Source: Mesorhizobium sp. M4B.F.Ca.ET.203.01.1.1 (GTDB lineage: Bacteria; Pseudomonadota; Alphaproteobacteria; Rhizobiales; Rhizobiaceae). Taken from it: a DNA stretch of 64,000 nt. Made by a program: the position numbers and the translations under genes. The stretch spans positions 62,001-126,000 of the forward strand of contig NZ_SRUO01000008.1 in assembly GCF_004791025.1 (NCBI RefSeq). Direction: 5' to 3'. This document shows, piece after piece, positions 40,009-48,736 of the stretch; the first letter of the stretch is position 1, and each line of letters begins with the position of its first letter. The notes below the pieces were generated by a model. That model made no database searches and was not told the origin of the DNA. It saw only the letters and a list, made by a program, of their open reading frames with translations.

Positions 40009-40889
40009 TGCGCTCGCTGCTGTTCGTTCCCGGCGACTCCGAAAAGAAGCTCGAAAAGGGTTTCGGCGCAGGCGCCGACGTCGTCATCGTCGACCTCGAG
40101 GATTCCGTCGCAGCCGGCAACAAGCCCGCCGCGCGCGACATCGCGGCGCGTTTCATCGCCGGGCACAGGCACCAGACGGCCTCCGCGATCTATGTACGTG
40201 TCAACGATCTGTCGACCGGCCTCACCGACGACGATCTCGCAGCCCTTGTTCCCGTTCGACCCGACGGCATCATGCTGCCGAAGTCGAACAGCGGCCAGGA
40301 TGTCCAGCAGCTCTCGGCCAAGCTTAGGATGCACGAGGCCGAGAACGGCCTGCCCGACGGCGCGATCAGGATCCTGCCGATCATCACCGAGACGCCGGTG
40401 GGCGTACTGGCGGCGGGGAGTTACGCCGGAACCAGCGCGCGGCTCGCCGGCCTCACCTGGGGCGCCGAGGACCTGTCGGCCGCGATCGGCGCCCGCGCCG
40501 CGCGCGGCGAGAACGGCCGTTACACCGATGTCTTCCGTCTCGCCCGCGCCATGACCATCCTTGCGGCCGGTGCGGCCGAAGTCGCGGCGATCGACACCGT
40601 CTTTCCGGATTTCCGCGACATGGCCGCCTTCGAAGCCGAATGCCTCGAGGCCGAGCGCGACGGCTTCACCGGCAAGATGGCGATCCATCCGGCCCAGGTG
40701 CCGGTCATCAACGCCGCCTTCACGCCGTCGGCAGAAGCCGTAAAACACTCACAGGCAATCGTCGATGCCTTCGCGGCGGCCGGAAATCCGGGCGTGGTCG
40801 GCATCGACGGCAAGATGTACGACCGGCCACACCTGCGCCTGGCCGAGCGTCTCCTGGCGCGCGCCCGCGCCGCGGGGATTTCCGCCTGA
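40008..40889 (+). CDS. CoA ester lyase, CitE/malyl-CoA lyase family
   Basis: A 293-residue TIM-barrel enzyme of the HpcH/HpaI-CitE group. Motifs: RSLLFVPGDSEKKLEKG at the start, ADVVIVDLEDSVA (metal-ligand Glu/Asp, ~residue 30), IMLPKSNSG, ITETPVG, LTWGAEDLSAAIGA, and DGFTGKMAIHPAQV near the end. In rhizobia this pairs with a MaoC protein; the substrate is probably a malyl- or citramalyl-CoA, acting as lyase or thioesterase. Start overlaps the MaoC stop. Confidence 0.85.
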   Translation: MRSLLFVPGDSEKKLEKGFGAGADVVIVDLEDSVAAGNKPAARDIAARFIAGHRHQTASAIYVRVNDLSTGLTDDDLAALVPVRPDGIMLPKSNSGQDVQQLSAKLRMHEAENGLPDGAIRILPIITETPVGVLAAGSYAGTSARLAGLTWGAEDLSAAIGARAARGENGRYTDVFRLARAMTILAAGAAEVAAIDTVFPDFRDMAAFEAECLEAERDGFTGKMAIHPAQVPVINAAFTPSAEAVKHSQAIVDAFAAAGNPGVVGIDGKMYDRPHLRLAERLLARARAAGISA

Positions 40890-40892
40890 CCG

Positions 40893-41567
40893 TTACCAGA
40901 CCAGCGGAATCAGGCGGTAGCGGACATTGGCCGCGTAGTCGTCATAGCCCCGCAGGCCGGTCCGCAGCGCCTGCTCCTCGATGAAGGTGCGGATCGCCAA
41001 CAGCCCGACGAAGAAGAGCACCGATGCCAGCCCCCACCAGGAACCAAGCAGAAGCGCCGTGCCGGCAAAATAGAGGATGGCGCCGGCGTACATCGGATGG
41101 CGGACATAGCTGTAGGGACCTGTGGTGATCACATGCTGTCCGCGCTCGTCCTGGATCTTCACGACGGGCGCCGCGAAGCTGTTCTCCAGCATCGTCAGGT
41201 AGCAGATCCAGAGTCCAACCAGCAGGATCACCCCGCCGATCACCAATACCCACAACGGAACCGCCGACCAGCCGAAACGGAGGTCGAGCCCAATCAGAGC
41301 CAGCCACGCGAAAATGGCGACGAGCAGTGTCGAAAGCAGCACCTTGTCGACCAGGGGCTGGTTCTTCTGGATGGGAGGGCTGAGCCGCTCGTTCATCAGG
41401 CCGGGATCGCGACGGGCCAGCGACATGCCGAGCGTCAGGCTGAGCCCGATCATCACCACCAGATACACCCAGGCTCCCGGCCAGTTCAGCGTGCCGGCCG
41501 AGAGGAACAGCACGGCGCCCATGACGCCGAACCACACGAATGTCTGCAGGATCAGTCTCGCGATCAT
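40893..41567 (-). CDS. ICMT-like membrane methyltransferase
   Basis: A 224-residue membrane protein with about five helices and the GPYSYVRHPMYAGAIL motif typical of isoprenylcysteine carboxyl methyltransferase-like proteins (residues ~160-176), with REQALRTGL... replaced by FIEEQALRTGLRGYDDYAANVRYRLIP at the end. In bacteria these proteins methylate small hydrophobic substrates; no substrate is known here. ATG 41567 chosen by the first hydrophobic helix. Confidence 0.78.
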   Translation of the reverse strand: MIARLILQTFVWFGVMGAVLFLSAGTLNWPGAWVYLVVMIGLSLTLGMSLARRDPGLMNERLSPPIQKNQPLVDKVLLSTLLVAIFAWLALIGLDLRFGWSAVPLWVLVIGGVILLVGLWICYLTMLENSFAAPVVKIQDERGQHVITTGPYSYVRHPMYAGAILYFAGTALLLGSWWGLASVLFFVGLLAIRTFIEEQALRTGLRGYDDYAANVRYRLIPLVW

Positions 41568-41614
41568 GACCAGCCTTTCGTGACTTGCCCCGCCGGCGTC
41601 TGCCCGAGCTCTGT

Positions 41615-42223
41615 TCAGCCCTTTTCCCAGCGCGGCCGGCGCATCGAGAAGGTCTGGTCGACGCTGGCATAGTCCATGTAGCCGAGCCGGCCGACATTGC
41701 CGGCTCTGACGATGTCGAACATGCCGTCCTTCAGGTAAGCGTCGTCGATGTGGATTCCGACCACCTCGCCGGCGACGACGACGGCACTGGTCTGCGTGCC
41801 ATCGAGCGCGCGCGGCCGGATGATCTCGGTCACCCGGCATTCGAGCGCGGCGGGCGCCTCGGCCACCCGGGGCGGCGCGACGAGGCGCGACGGCGCCATG
41901 GTGAGATCGGCGTAACCGAATTCGCTGACGCCGCGCGGCGCGTCGACCGCAGTGCGATTCATCTTCTGCGCCAGCTCGCGGCTGACCAGATTGGCGACGA
42001 ACTCGCCGGTCTCCTCGGCGAAGGTGGCGCTGTCCTTCTCGCCCTCGGACGAGAACCAGACGATGAAGGGCTTTGTCGAAAAGGCGTTGAAGAACGAATA
42101 GGGGGCGAGGTTGATCTTGCCTTGCCGGTCGATGGTCGAGATCCAGCCGATCGGGCGCGGCGCCACGATCGCCTTGGACGGATCGTGTGGCAGGCCGTGG
42201 CCCTTCGACGGTTCGTAGAACAT
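41615..42223 (-). CDS. flavin reductase family protein
   Basis: A 202-residue flavin reductase-like (DIM6/NTAB) protein binding FMN. Key segments: KAIVAPRPIGWISTID, NLAPYSFFNAFSTKPFIVWFSS, DSATFAEETGEFVANLVS, and HIDDAYLKDGMFD. Such proteins reduce flavin for a partner oxygenase, or act as NADPH-dependent reductases. ATG 42223 has AGAGG upstream. It follows the nitroreductase gene with a seven-base gap, so the two are probably co-transcribed. Confidence 0.85.
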   Translation of the reverse strand: MFYEPSKGHGLPHDPSKAIVAPRPIGWISTIDRQGKINLAPYSFFNAFSTKPFIVWFSSEGEKDSATFAEETGEFVANLVSRELAQKMNRTAVDAPRGVSEFGYADLTMAPSRLVAPPRVAEAPAALECRVTEIIRPRALDGTQTSAVVVAGEVVGIHIDDAYLKDGMFDIVRAGNVGRLGYMDYASVDQTFSMRRPRWEKG

Positions 42224-42230
42224 CTGGCCT

Positions 42231-42815
42231 CTAGCCTGCCCAAGGTCCGGAATAGTCGGCATAGAGTTTTGCCGGATCTGGCCGCGGCCGCTCCGGCGCC
42301 GGTCCCTCGTAGGAGCCGATATGGACGAAGCCGATGACGCGCTCTTGCGGCGCCAAGCCAAGGATCGCCCGGCCCTCCGGCACGTCGGAATACCAGTTGC
42401 TGATCATGTTGGTGCCGTAGCCCAGCGCGTTGGCCGCGATCATCAGATTCATAGCCGCCATGCCGCCCGAGAGGAACATCTCCCATTGCGGGATCTTCGG
42501 ATTCTCCTTCGGCACCGACACCACGCCGATCACCAGCGGCGCACGCGAGAAGCGCGCCAGCTCCTGGTTGCGCCGGCCCTCGGGCAGCGGTCCCTCGCGC
42601 TGCTCGGCCAAGGCCGCCAGCTTCTTGCCGATCTCGATGCGCGCCTCGCCGCGGTAGAGGATGAAGCGCCAAGGCTCGAGACGGCCGTGATCCGGCACGC
42701 GCGTGGCGGCGGTGATCAGGGTGGCGATCTCGGCGTCGCTGGGCGCCGGTTCCTTCAGGTCCGGGATCGGCGCGGAGTTCCGGGTCAGCAGGAAGTCGAT
42801 GATCGGCGACGCCAT
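42231..42815 (-). CDS. nitroreductase family protein
   Basis: A 194-residue FMN-binding nitroreductase (YdjA-like). Visible: FLLTRNSAPI, ATRVPDHGRLEPWRFILYRG (flavin site, ~residues 38-57), GMAAMNLMIAANALGYGTNMISNW (~115-138) and GFVHIGSYEG at the end. It reduces nitro groups or other electron-poor compounds in the cytoplasm; the physiological substrate is unknown. ATG 42815 follows AGGAGA. Confidence 0.86.
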   Translation of the reverse strand: MASPIIDFLLTRNSAPIPDLKEPAPSDAEIATLITAATRVPDHGRLEPWRFILYRGEARIEIGKKLAALAEQREGPLPEGRRNQELARFSRAPLVIGVVSVPKENPKIPQWEMFLSGGMAAMNLMIAANALGYGTNMISNWYSDVPEGRAILGLAPQERVIGFVHIGSYEGPAPERPRPDPAKLYADYSGPWAG

Positions 42816-42966
42816 GGGCGCAAGTCTCCTAGAAGATAAGTTTTGGGCTGAAGCGCGCCGGCGGGAATTCGGGCGGCTCGGGCAATGGCGCTTCGCGCCG
42901 GACGGCAAGAGCCTTGTAGACTCTTAAGCCTTGAAATTGCCACCGCCTTGGGCTTCAACGCAAGGC

Positions 42967-43932
42967 ATGTTTGAGGGGACACTGCGCCTTTTCCTGGTCT
43001 GGCTCGCGGCCGCACTGCTCGCAGTGCCGGTTTCGCCGGTTTTTGCGCAGAACGCGGACGGCATCAGCAATCTGAAGCTGCCGGGAATTTCGAGCTATGC
43101 GACGCCGAAAGGCGACACGTCGCTGGCCTTGAGCGGCGGCGGCGCCATTACGCTATCGGCGCAACTGACCGACAAGGGCGCCGACATCACCCGTGGCATC
43201 GTCTGGCGGGTCTTCAAGCCCGAGCCGGCCAGCGACGGCCAGCTGCCGATGGTGGCTTCGGCGCATGGCGGCACCGCCGTGTTCCAGCTCGAGCCCGGCA
43301 GCTATCTTGTCCATGCTTCCTACGGACGTGCCGGCGCCACCAAGCGCATCACCGTCGGCAAAGAGGCCAAGCGCGAAAGCCTGGTCCTCGACGCCGGCGG
43401 CCTCAAGCTCGACGCCGTGCTGTCGGGCGGCGTGCACATACCGCCGAAAAAGCTGCGTTTCTCGATCTACGAGGACAAGGTCGAGGCCAATGGCGACCGC
43501 GCGCTGATCGTCCCTGACGTCGAGCCGAACGCAGTGGTGCGGCTGAATGCCGGCACCTACCATGTCGTCTCCACCTACGGCTCGGTGAATGCCGTCATCC
43601 GCTCCGACATCCGCGTCGAGGCCGGCAAGCTGACCGAAGCGACCGTCGAGCATCGCGCCGCCGAGATGACGATGAAGCTGGTGCGCGAGGCCGGCGGCGA
43701 AGCGATCGCCGACACCTCCTGGTCGCTGCTCAACGAATCCGGCGACCCGATCAAGGAAACCGTCGGCGCCTTCGCCTCGATGGTGCTGGCCGAAGGCGAC
43801 TACACCATTATCGCCAAGAACCGCGACCGCATCTACCAGAAGGATTTCACCGTCGTCGCCGGCCAGAACCAGGAGATAGAGGTGCTGGCCACAGAGGCTT
43901 CGGCGATCGATCCCGAGGAAGGCGCGGACTGA
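42967..43932 (+). CDS. secreted protein with three beta-rich repeats
   Basis: A 321-residue exported protein: signal peptide (LFLVWLAAALLAVPVSPVFAQ, cleavage near residue 27) and a mature part made of about three similar beta-sandwich-like units. Each contains a W/L-rich strand, an acidic -[LE]xxGxYxxxAxxG- or EPGSYLVHASYG / NAGTYHVVSTYG / AEGDYTIIAKNR segment, and then a -xxxxVxxG- strand. No catalytic motif. I do not recognise a named family; the unit recalls PEGA-like carboxypeptidase-regulatory folds. It sits between nitroreductase (divergent) and an acyltransferase. ATG 42967 is chosen over upstream starts because of the signal peptide. Confidence 0.65.
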   Translation: MFEGTLRLFLVWLAAALLAVPVSPVFAQNADGISNLKLPGISSYATPKGDTSLALSGGGAITLSAQLTDKGADITRGIVWRVFKPEPASDGQLPMVASAHGGTAVFQLEPGSYLVHASYGRAGATKRITVGKEAKRESLVLDAGGLKLDAVLSGGVHIPPKKLRFSIYEDKVEANGDRALIVPDVEPNAVVRLNAGTYHVVSTYGSVNAVIRSDIRVEAGKLTEATVEHRAAEMTMKLVREAGGEAIADTSWSLLNESGDPIKETVGAFASMVLAEGDYTIIAKNRDRIYQKDFTVVAGQNQEIEVLATEASAIDPEEGAD

Positions 43933-43944
43933 TCGATCTGCCCG

Positions 43945-44883
43945 TCAGGCCGCCTTGCGCATGCGGCGCGGCAGAAATTGCACGCGACCGCGCGGCGCGA
44001 TCGGCGCCAGGTCGAAGACGCCGCGATGGAGCCGGTTGAGCAGCGCCTTGCGGTCGCGCAGCGGCTCCAGTTCGTTCCAGGTCAGGATATCGCCGACGCG
44101 CACGTCGATGGCCTTGCCCGACAGCCGCGCGAATTCACGGATGAGCAGCGACAAGCGCAGCGTCAGCGACGCCTTGCCGACGAACTTCGCCACCCGCCCT
44201 TCGCGCTCGGCCATGTTCATCGGACCGCTGACCAGATGGAACAGCCGGCCGTTCTGGCCGGAAAAATGCATGGGGACGACCGAGGCCTTGGCGTCCTGGA
44301 TGAGCCTGGCCGGGAACATCTTCCATGGCAGGTCGATTGCTCGGCCGAATCCCTTCGGCGCGGTGGCGACGCCGCCGGCCGGGAAGACAACGATGGTGAT
44401 GCCTTCCTTCAAGAGCCGCACCGCCTCATGGCGCACCGCCAAATTGTTCTTCAGCGCCTCCTTAGTCTCGGAAAAGTCGATCGGCAGCGAATAGGGTTCC
44501 ATCTCGCGGATCTTGAGCAGATCCTTGTGGATCATGACGCGGAACGGCCGTCCGAGCTGCTCGGCCAGCGACAGCACGGCAATGCCGTCGCCGATGCCGA
44601 ACGGATGGTTGGCGACGATCACCAATGGCGTGTCGGGCAGCTTCGCCGGCGGCCATGGAGCGGCGTTCCGGACCCTGACGTCGATGAGTTCCAGCATGCG
44701 GCTGAACACGCGCTCGCCGCTCGGCGCCACCTGGCGCCGCCAGAAATCATAAAGTGCTGCAAAACGGTCGCGGCCGGACAGGCCCTCGACCGAATGGATG
44801 AGCCAGCGCGTCAGCGCCGGCTGATGCGAACTGGCATAGGAAAGCTCGGGAAACGGCCTTTCCCGCAGTTTCAGCTTGAGCAT
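43945..44883 (-). CDS. lysophospholipid acyltransferase family protein
   Basis: A 312-residue PlsC-like acyltransferase. The acyltransferase motif I region reads ANHPFGIGDGIAVL (His and the following Asp, residues ~94-107). Motif III-like FPAGG (residue ~165) follows. Family members acylate lysophospholipids or ornithine lipids at the inner membrane; the substrate is not assigned. It is minus-strand and ends 12 bp from the convergent secreted protein gene. The thrS gene lies upstream, separated by a terminator. Confidence 0.75.
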   Translation of the reverse strand: MLKLKLRERPFPELSYASSHQPALTRWLIHSVEGLSGRDRFAALYDFWRRQVAPSGERVFSRMLELIDVRVRNAAPWPPAKLPDTPLVIVANHPFGIGDGIAVLSLAEQLGRPFRVMIHKDLLKIREMEPYSLPIDFSETKEALKNNLAVRHEAVRLLKEGITIVVFPAGGVATAPKGFGRAIDLPWKMFPARLIQDAKASVVPMHFSGQNGRLFHLVSGPMNMAEREGRVAKFVGKASLTLRLSLLIREFARLSGKAIDVRVGDILTWNELEPLRDRKALLNRLHRGVFDLAPIAPRGRVQFLPRRMRKAA

Positions 44884-44918
44884 GGCGGCTCGTTACAGGC
44901 TTGGCGTGACAGGCATAT

Positions 44919-44952
44919 GAAAATGGCGGTGGAACGCTCCACCGCCATGCCA
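44919..44952 (-). terminator. intrinsic terminator after thrS
   Basis: A perfect 11-bp stem ATGGCGGTGGA / TCCACCGCCAT (44923-44933 and 44938-44948) with an ACGC loop, followed on the minus strand by TTTTCAT. It lies between the thrS stop and the acyltransferase gene, so it should end the thrS transcript. Confidence 0.75.
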
Positions 44953-44967
44953 TCGGGAATGTGCGGG

Positions 44968-46944
44968 TCAGGCAGCGCGTTTGCGCTTGCGATCCGGCGT
45001 TACCGCTTCCTCGCTCAACCGTGCGATCGCCTCGGCCAGGCCGAGCGATTCCTGGTCGCGCGACCCCAGCCGGCGGATGTTGACCGTCTGCTCCTCGGCT
45101 TCGCGCTTGCCGCAAACGAGGATGACCGGGACCTTGGCCAGCGAATGCTCGCGGACCTTGTAGTTGATCTTCTCGTTGCGCAGGTCCGCCTCCGCCAAAA
45201 GTCCGGCGGCTTTGAGCTTGGCCACCACCTCGTTCGCGTAGTCGTCGGCATCCGAGGTGATCGTCGCCACCACCACCTGCAGCGGCGCGAACCACAGCGG
45301 GAAATGGCCGGAATAGTTCTCGATCAGGATGCCGAGGAAACGCTCCATCGAGCCGCAGATGGCACGGTGCACCATCACCGGCTGCTTCTTTTCCGAATCC
45401 GAGCCGATGTAGAAGGCGCCGAAGCGTTCCGGCAGGTTGAAGTCGACCTGCGTGGTTCCGCACTGCCATTCGCGGCCGATGGCGTCCTTCAGCACATATT
45501 CGAATTTCGGGCCGTAGAAGGCGCCCTCGCCCGGGTTGATCGAGGTCTTGATGCGATTGCCCGACCGAGTGCGGATCGTGTCCAGCACGCCGCTCATGAT
45601 CTCCTCGGCATGGTCCCAGGCCTCGTCGGTACCGACGCGCTTGTCGGGCCGCGTCGACAGCTTCACGCTGATCTCGTCGAAGCCGAAGTCGGCATAGGTG
45701 GACAGGATCAGGTCGTTGATGCGCAGGCACTCGGACGCAAGCTGCTCCTCGGTGCAGAAGATATGCGCATCGTCCTGCGTGAAGCCGCGCACGCGCATCA
45801 GCCCATGCAGCGCGCCCGAAGGTTCGTAGCGATGGACATTGCCGAATTCCGCAAGCTTGACGGGCAGGTCGCGATAAGACTTCAACCCATGCTTGAAGAT
45901 CTGCACATGGCCCGGACAGTTCATCGGCTTCAATGCGAACACCCGGTCGTCGTCGGTGTCGTCGCCGGCCACCGTCACCTTGAACATGGCGTCGCGATAC
46001 CAACCCCAGTGGCCCGATGTCTCCCACAGGCTCTTGTCCAGAACCTGGGGTGCGTTGACCTCCTGATAGCCCTGCTCGTCGAGGCGCCGGCGCATGTAGT
46101 TGACCAGGTTCTGGAACATCTTCCAGCCCTTGGCATGCCAGAAGACGACGCCAGGGCCCTCTTCCTGGAAATGGAACAGATCCATCTCGCGGCCGAGCTT
46201 GCGGTGATCGCGCTTCTCGGCCTCTTCCAGCATCGTCTGGTAAGCGTCGAGCTGCGCCTGGTCGGCCCAGGCCGTGCCGTAGATGCGCGTCAGCATCGGG
46301 TTGTTGGAGTCGCCGCGCCAATAGGCGCCGGCCACCTTCATCAGCTTGAAGGCGTTGCCGATCTGCCCGGTCGAGGCCATGTGCGGTCCACGGCAGAGGT
46401 CGAACCAGTCGCCCTGCGCGTAGATCTTGAGGTCCCGGTCGTCCGGGATGGCGTCGATCAGCTCCAGCTTGTAGCGCTCGCCCTTGTCGGCAAACACTTT
46501 CTTCGCCTTCTCGCGCGACCAGACTTCCTTGCTGAACGGCTTGTTGCGCTGGATGATCTCGCGCATCTTCTTCTCGATCACCGGGAAATCGTCGGGCGTG
46601 AACGGTTCGTTGCGGGCGAAGTCGTAATAGAATCCGTTCTCGATCACCGGCCCGATGGTCACCTGCGTTCCCGGCCACAGTTCCTGCACGGCTTCCGCCA
46701 GCACGTGCGCCGCATCGTGCCGGATCAGTTCCAGCGCGCGCGGATCCTCGCGGGTGATGATCTCGACCTTGCCGGACTTGCCGAGCGGATCGGAAAGGTC
46801 GCGCACGGTGCCGTCGATGGCATAGGCCACGGCCTTCTTGGCCAGCGACTTCGAGATCGATTCGGCAAGGCCGGCGCCGGTCATCGCCGCGTCGTAGTCG
46901 CGGACGGAGCCATCGGGAAATGTCAGGGAAACGGAATTCAGCAT
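44968..46944 (-). CDS. thrS: threonyl-tRNA synthetase
   Basis: The class II synthetase that charges tRNA-Thr, 658 residues (E. coli 642). Order: TGS domain (residues ~1-65), SAD editing domain with [16 protein letters not shown] (~75), catalytic core with motif 2 ([27 protein letters not shown], ~residues 370-396) and a Zn-site Cys, motif 3 ([25 protein letters not shown]), and the C-terminal anticodon-binding domain ([12 protein letters not shown]). Complete. A terminator hairpin follows. Confidence 0.97.
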   Translation of the reverse strand: MLNSVSLTFPDGSVRDYDAAMTGAGLAESISKSLAKKAVAYAIDGTVRDLSDPLGKSGKVEIITREDPRALELIRHDAAHVLAEAVQELWPGTQVTIGPVIENGFYYDFARNEPFTPDDFPVIEKKMREIIQRNKPFSKEVWSREKAKKVFADKGERYKLELIDAIPDDRDLKIYAQGDWFDLCRGPHMASTGQIGNAFKLMKVAGAYWRGDSNNPMLTRIYGTAWADQAQLDAYQTMLEEAEKRDHRKLGREMDLFHFQEEGPGVVFWHAKGWKMFQNLVNYMRRRLDEQGYQEVNAPQVLDKSLWETSGHWGWYRDAMFKVTVAGDDTDDDRVFALKPMNCPGHVQIFKHGLKSYRDLPVKLAEFGNVHRYEPSGALHGLMRVRGFTQDDAHIFCTEEQLASECLRINDLILSTYADFGFDEISVKLSTRPDKRVGTDEAWDHAEEIMSGVLDTIRTRSGNRIKTSINPGEGAFYGPKFEYVLKDAIGREWQCGTTQVDFNLPERFGAFYIGSDSEKKQPVMVHRAICGSMERFLGILIENYSGHFPLWFAPLQVVVATITSDADDYANEVVAKLKAAGLLAEADLRNEKINYKVREHSLAKVPVILVCGKREAEEQTVNIRRLGSRDQESLGLAEAIARLSEEAVTPDRKRKRAA

Positions 46945-47057
46945 GGAGTTCTCCTATCCAGTCCCGCAAACGAGCGCGGGTGGTGAAATGCCGGATGCGT
47001 CCGGCGGCGGCAGTCTTTTATGGGCAGATGCCGCCGCCGTAAAGCTGCAGCACCCCT

Positions 47058-47876
47058 CTATTTGACCAGGCCGGGCAAATCCTTCAGGAACCCTGCCCGC
47101 GTCTTCGGACCCTTTGGCATATCGCTGCGGTTCGTGTCGACGACCAGCCGGGCAAAGACGATCCGGCGCTCGCCCTTTGCGGCCCAGCCGACGAACCAGC
47201 CGAGCGAGCGCTCGTCCTCGCCGCCCTTGCCCAGTCTCGTGCTGCCGGTCTTGCCCTGCACCGCCCAGCCCCCGGCCTCGAAGCTCGGGACGATCGCCTC
47301 CGCCATCTGATGCGCCTTGGCCGAAACCGGCATCTTGCCGGCAAGCAGCAGCCGCAAGAAGGCAGTCTGCTCCGCAGGCGATATCTCCAGCGAGGAATTC
47401 ACCCAGGAATGTGTGAGGCCGTCATTCTTGCCGGCATTGCCGGAGACATCCATGTTGCCATAGCCGAATTTCGAAACGTAGCCGGCGAAGCGCTCGCTGC
47501 CGACCTTGCGCGTGATTTCGCGGGAGTACCAGAGCACGGAATCGCGCTCCCAGACTGTCGGATCGACCGTCTTCCGATCGCGCTTCACCGCGTTGAACTC
47601 AGGCTTGTAGTCCCAGCTCGGCGTATGTTCGTCGGTGAGAACACCGGCATCATAGCCGATGAGCGCCAGCGGCACCTTGAAGGTCGAGGCCGGGCTGAAG
47701 CGCTGGTCGCAGACACCGTCGCGATAGAGTGTGTCACCGCTCGCCGCATCCTGGATCAGCGTGCATTCGATATCTCCGAGCGGCGCCGACTGCGCGCGCA
47801 TCGGGAACCCGAGCAGCCAGGCCAGCAGGAAGAGAACGGCGGCAAAAACGAACGGAAGGCGATCTATCTGGCGCAT
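47058..47876 (-). CDS. class D (OXA-type) beta-lactamase-like protein
   Basis: A 272-residue exported serine beta-lactamase-like protein with an N-terminal signal (LPFVFAAVLFLLAWLLG). Family motifs: STFK with nucleophile Ser64 and carbamylatable Lys67; a DSVLW box in the place of SxV; YGN in SKFGYGNMD near residue 140; KTGS near residue 215; and a WFVGW ending near residue 235. It probably opens beta-lactams in the periplasm; the shift from SxV to SVL makes its spectrum uncertain. No regulator is adjacent. It lies between thrS and yidD, in a normally tight core group. Confidence 0.88.
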   Translation of the reverse strand: MRQIDRLPFVFAAVLFLLAWLLGFPMRAQSAPLGDIECTLIQDAASGDTLYRDGVCDQRFSPASTFKVPLALIGYDAGVLTDEHTPSWDYKPEFNAVKRDRKTVDPTVWERDSVLWYSREITRKVGSERFAGYVSKFGYGNMDVSGNAGKNDGLTHSWVNSSLEISPAEQTAFLRLLLAGKMPVSAKAHQMAEAIVPSFEAGGWAVQGKTGSTRLGKGGEDERSLGWFVGWAAKGERRIVFARLVVDTNRSDMPKGPKTRAGFLKDLPGLVK

Positions 47877-48025
47877 GGCAGTCTCTCTCCTGAAGGGTAC
47901 AGGAGCGACTTAGCGGGGCCTCTTGTCTCGATTTTGTCTCAAATGCGCGAGTTCACAGCAACATGCGGTTAACCTAACCAGATCGTTAAGACTTGATGGT
48001 CCGGCCACCGCTCCGTGGCAGACCC

Positions 48026-48400
48026 TCAGGCCTCGAGATCGCCGCGCTTCTTGCCGATCTGGCGGTAGCGCCAGGGCGTGAACCAGAGATAGCGTTTGGC
48101 GAGCGTCTCGGGCACAAGGTCGATGCCATGCGTTCCGAACGGACCGCAGCGCAGCACCCGGAAAAGCCCCATCCAGCCGCCGGCCCACAGGCCGTGGCGG
48201 GCGATCGCCTCATGCGCGTATTCGGAGCAGGTCGGCAGATGCCGGCAGGAATTGCCGACGAAGCCGGACAGCGTCAGTTGATAGAGACGGACAAGCGACG
48301 TGCCGAAGACACGGCCCGGCGTCCTGCGCCAGGGTCCCGGCCAGTTGCGCCCGCGCCGGACCGGCCCGGCGCCGTGCGCATGCCCTTGGTGATCGTGCAC
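48026..48400 (-). CDS. yidD: membrane protein insertion efficiency factor YidD
   Basis: A 124-residue small YidD protein. The conserved core is RVFGTSLVRLYQLTLSGFVGNSCRHLPTCSEYAHEAIARHG (residues ~35-75) with the CRHLPTCSEY cysteine pair, then GLFRVLRCGPFGTHGIDLVPE. It helps YidC insert membrane proteins. GTG 48400 is chosen: GGAG lies six bases upstream and the histidine-rich HDHQGHAHG start is normal for rhizobial forms. A longer in-frame extension to 48616 is probably not translated. Confidence 0.8.
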   Translation of the reverse strand: MHDHQGHAHGAGPVRRGRNWPGPWRRTPGRVFGTSLVRLYQLTLSGFVGNSCRHLPTCSEYAHEAIARHGLWAGGWMGLFRVLRCGPFGTHGIDLVPETLAKRYLWFTPWRYRQIGKKRGDLEA

Positions 48401-48730
48401 CGCAATCTCCGCATCGCCGCGTTCTCCCCGCCATAGATGTGGAGGTTGCGCGCCGAACGCAATCCCATGTCGGCGATCGTCCTCACGGCCGCGCACGACG
48501 GATGCGATGGCGATCGATCGACGCGCTTTCGCCGCGGCCGTGGCCGGGCCATCGTTCGCCGCATCCGCTCTGCTGCGTGTCGCCCCGCCACTGGAACGTC
48601 GCGATCCGCATGACATCGTGAAGAATGTTCAGGAACTGGATCATGTCAGCTCTCCTTTGAGTGCCGATTAGACCGCCGCTGGTCTTCTCCCTCAAACGAG
48701 TATAACGTCCAGGTCGGATAACTTGAGGTT
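48401..48730. other. 330-bp region between yidD and LysR gene
   Basis: Holds the remnant small gene described at 48483-48644, the promoter region of the LysR gene and a 5-5-5 inverted repeat (48718-48732) right before it. On the minus strand a third reading frame encodes IADMGLRSARNLHIYGG (about 48415-48475), reminiscent of the C-terminus of DUF1127 proteins. Confidence 0.4.
48483..48644 (-). pseudogene. small possibly frameshifted DUF1127-like gene
   Basis: A minus-strand ATG at 48644 has a perfect AGGAGA ribosome site and starts a short amphipathic helix (QFLNILHDVMRIATFQW), but after residue ~25 the frame turns into a Gly/Arg-rich tail and stops at 53 codons. The frame +1 carries MRRTMARPRPRR then IADMGLRSARNLHIYGG, which resembles the end of DUF1127 proteins of rhizobia. 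A single-base frameshift near 48570 would join a plausible DUF1127-like protein. Alternatively this is a short unrelated peptide. It is transcribed away from the LysR gene, a common arrangement for such pairs. Confidence 0.35.
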
Positions 48731-48732
48731 AT
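48718..48732. promoter_or_regulatory. candidate LysR operator
   Basis: A perfect inverted repeat ATAAC-TTGAG-GTTAT lies 4 bases before the LysR start and in the shared region with the divergent small gene. Its dyad size fits a LysR-type binding half-site pair, although it lacks the usual T-N11-A spacing. Confidence 0.4.
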
Positions 48733-48736
48733 GCGA

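Noticed and set aside
43978-46986. A 1002-codon plus-strand reading frame opposite the acyltransferase and thrS genes
   Set aside because: It is an antisense shadow of two clear genes in high-GC DNA and has no family features.
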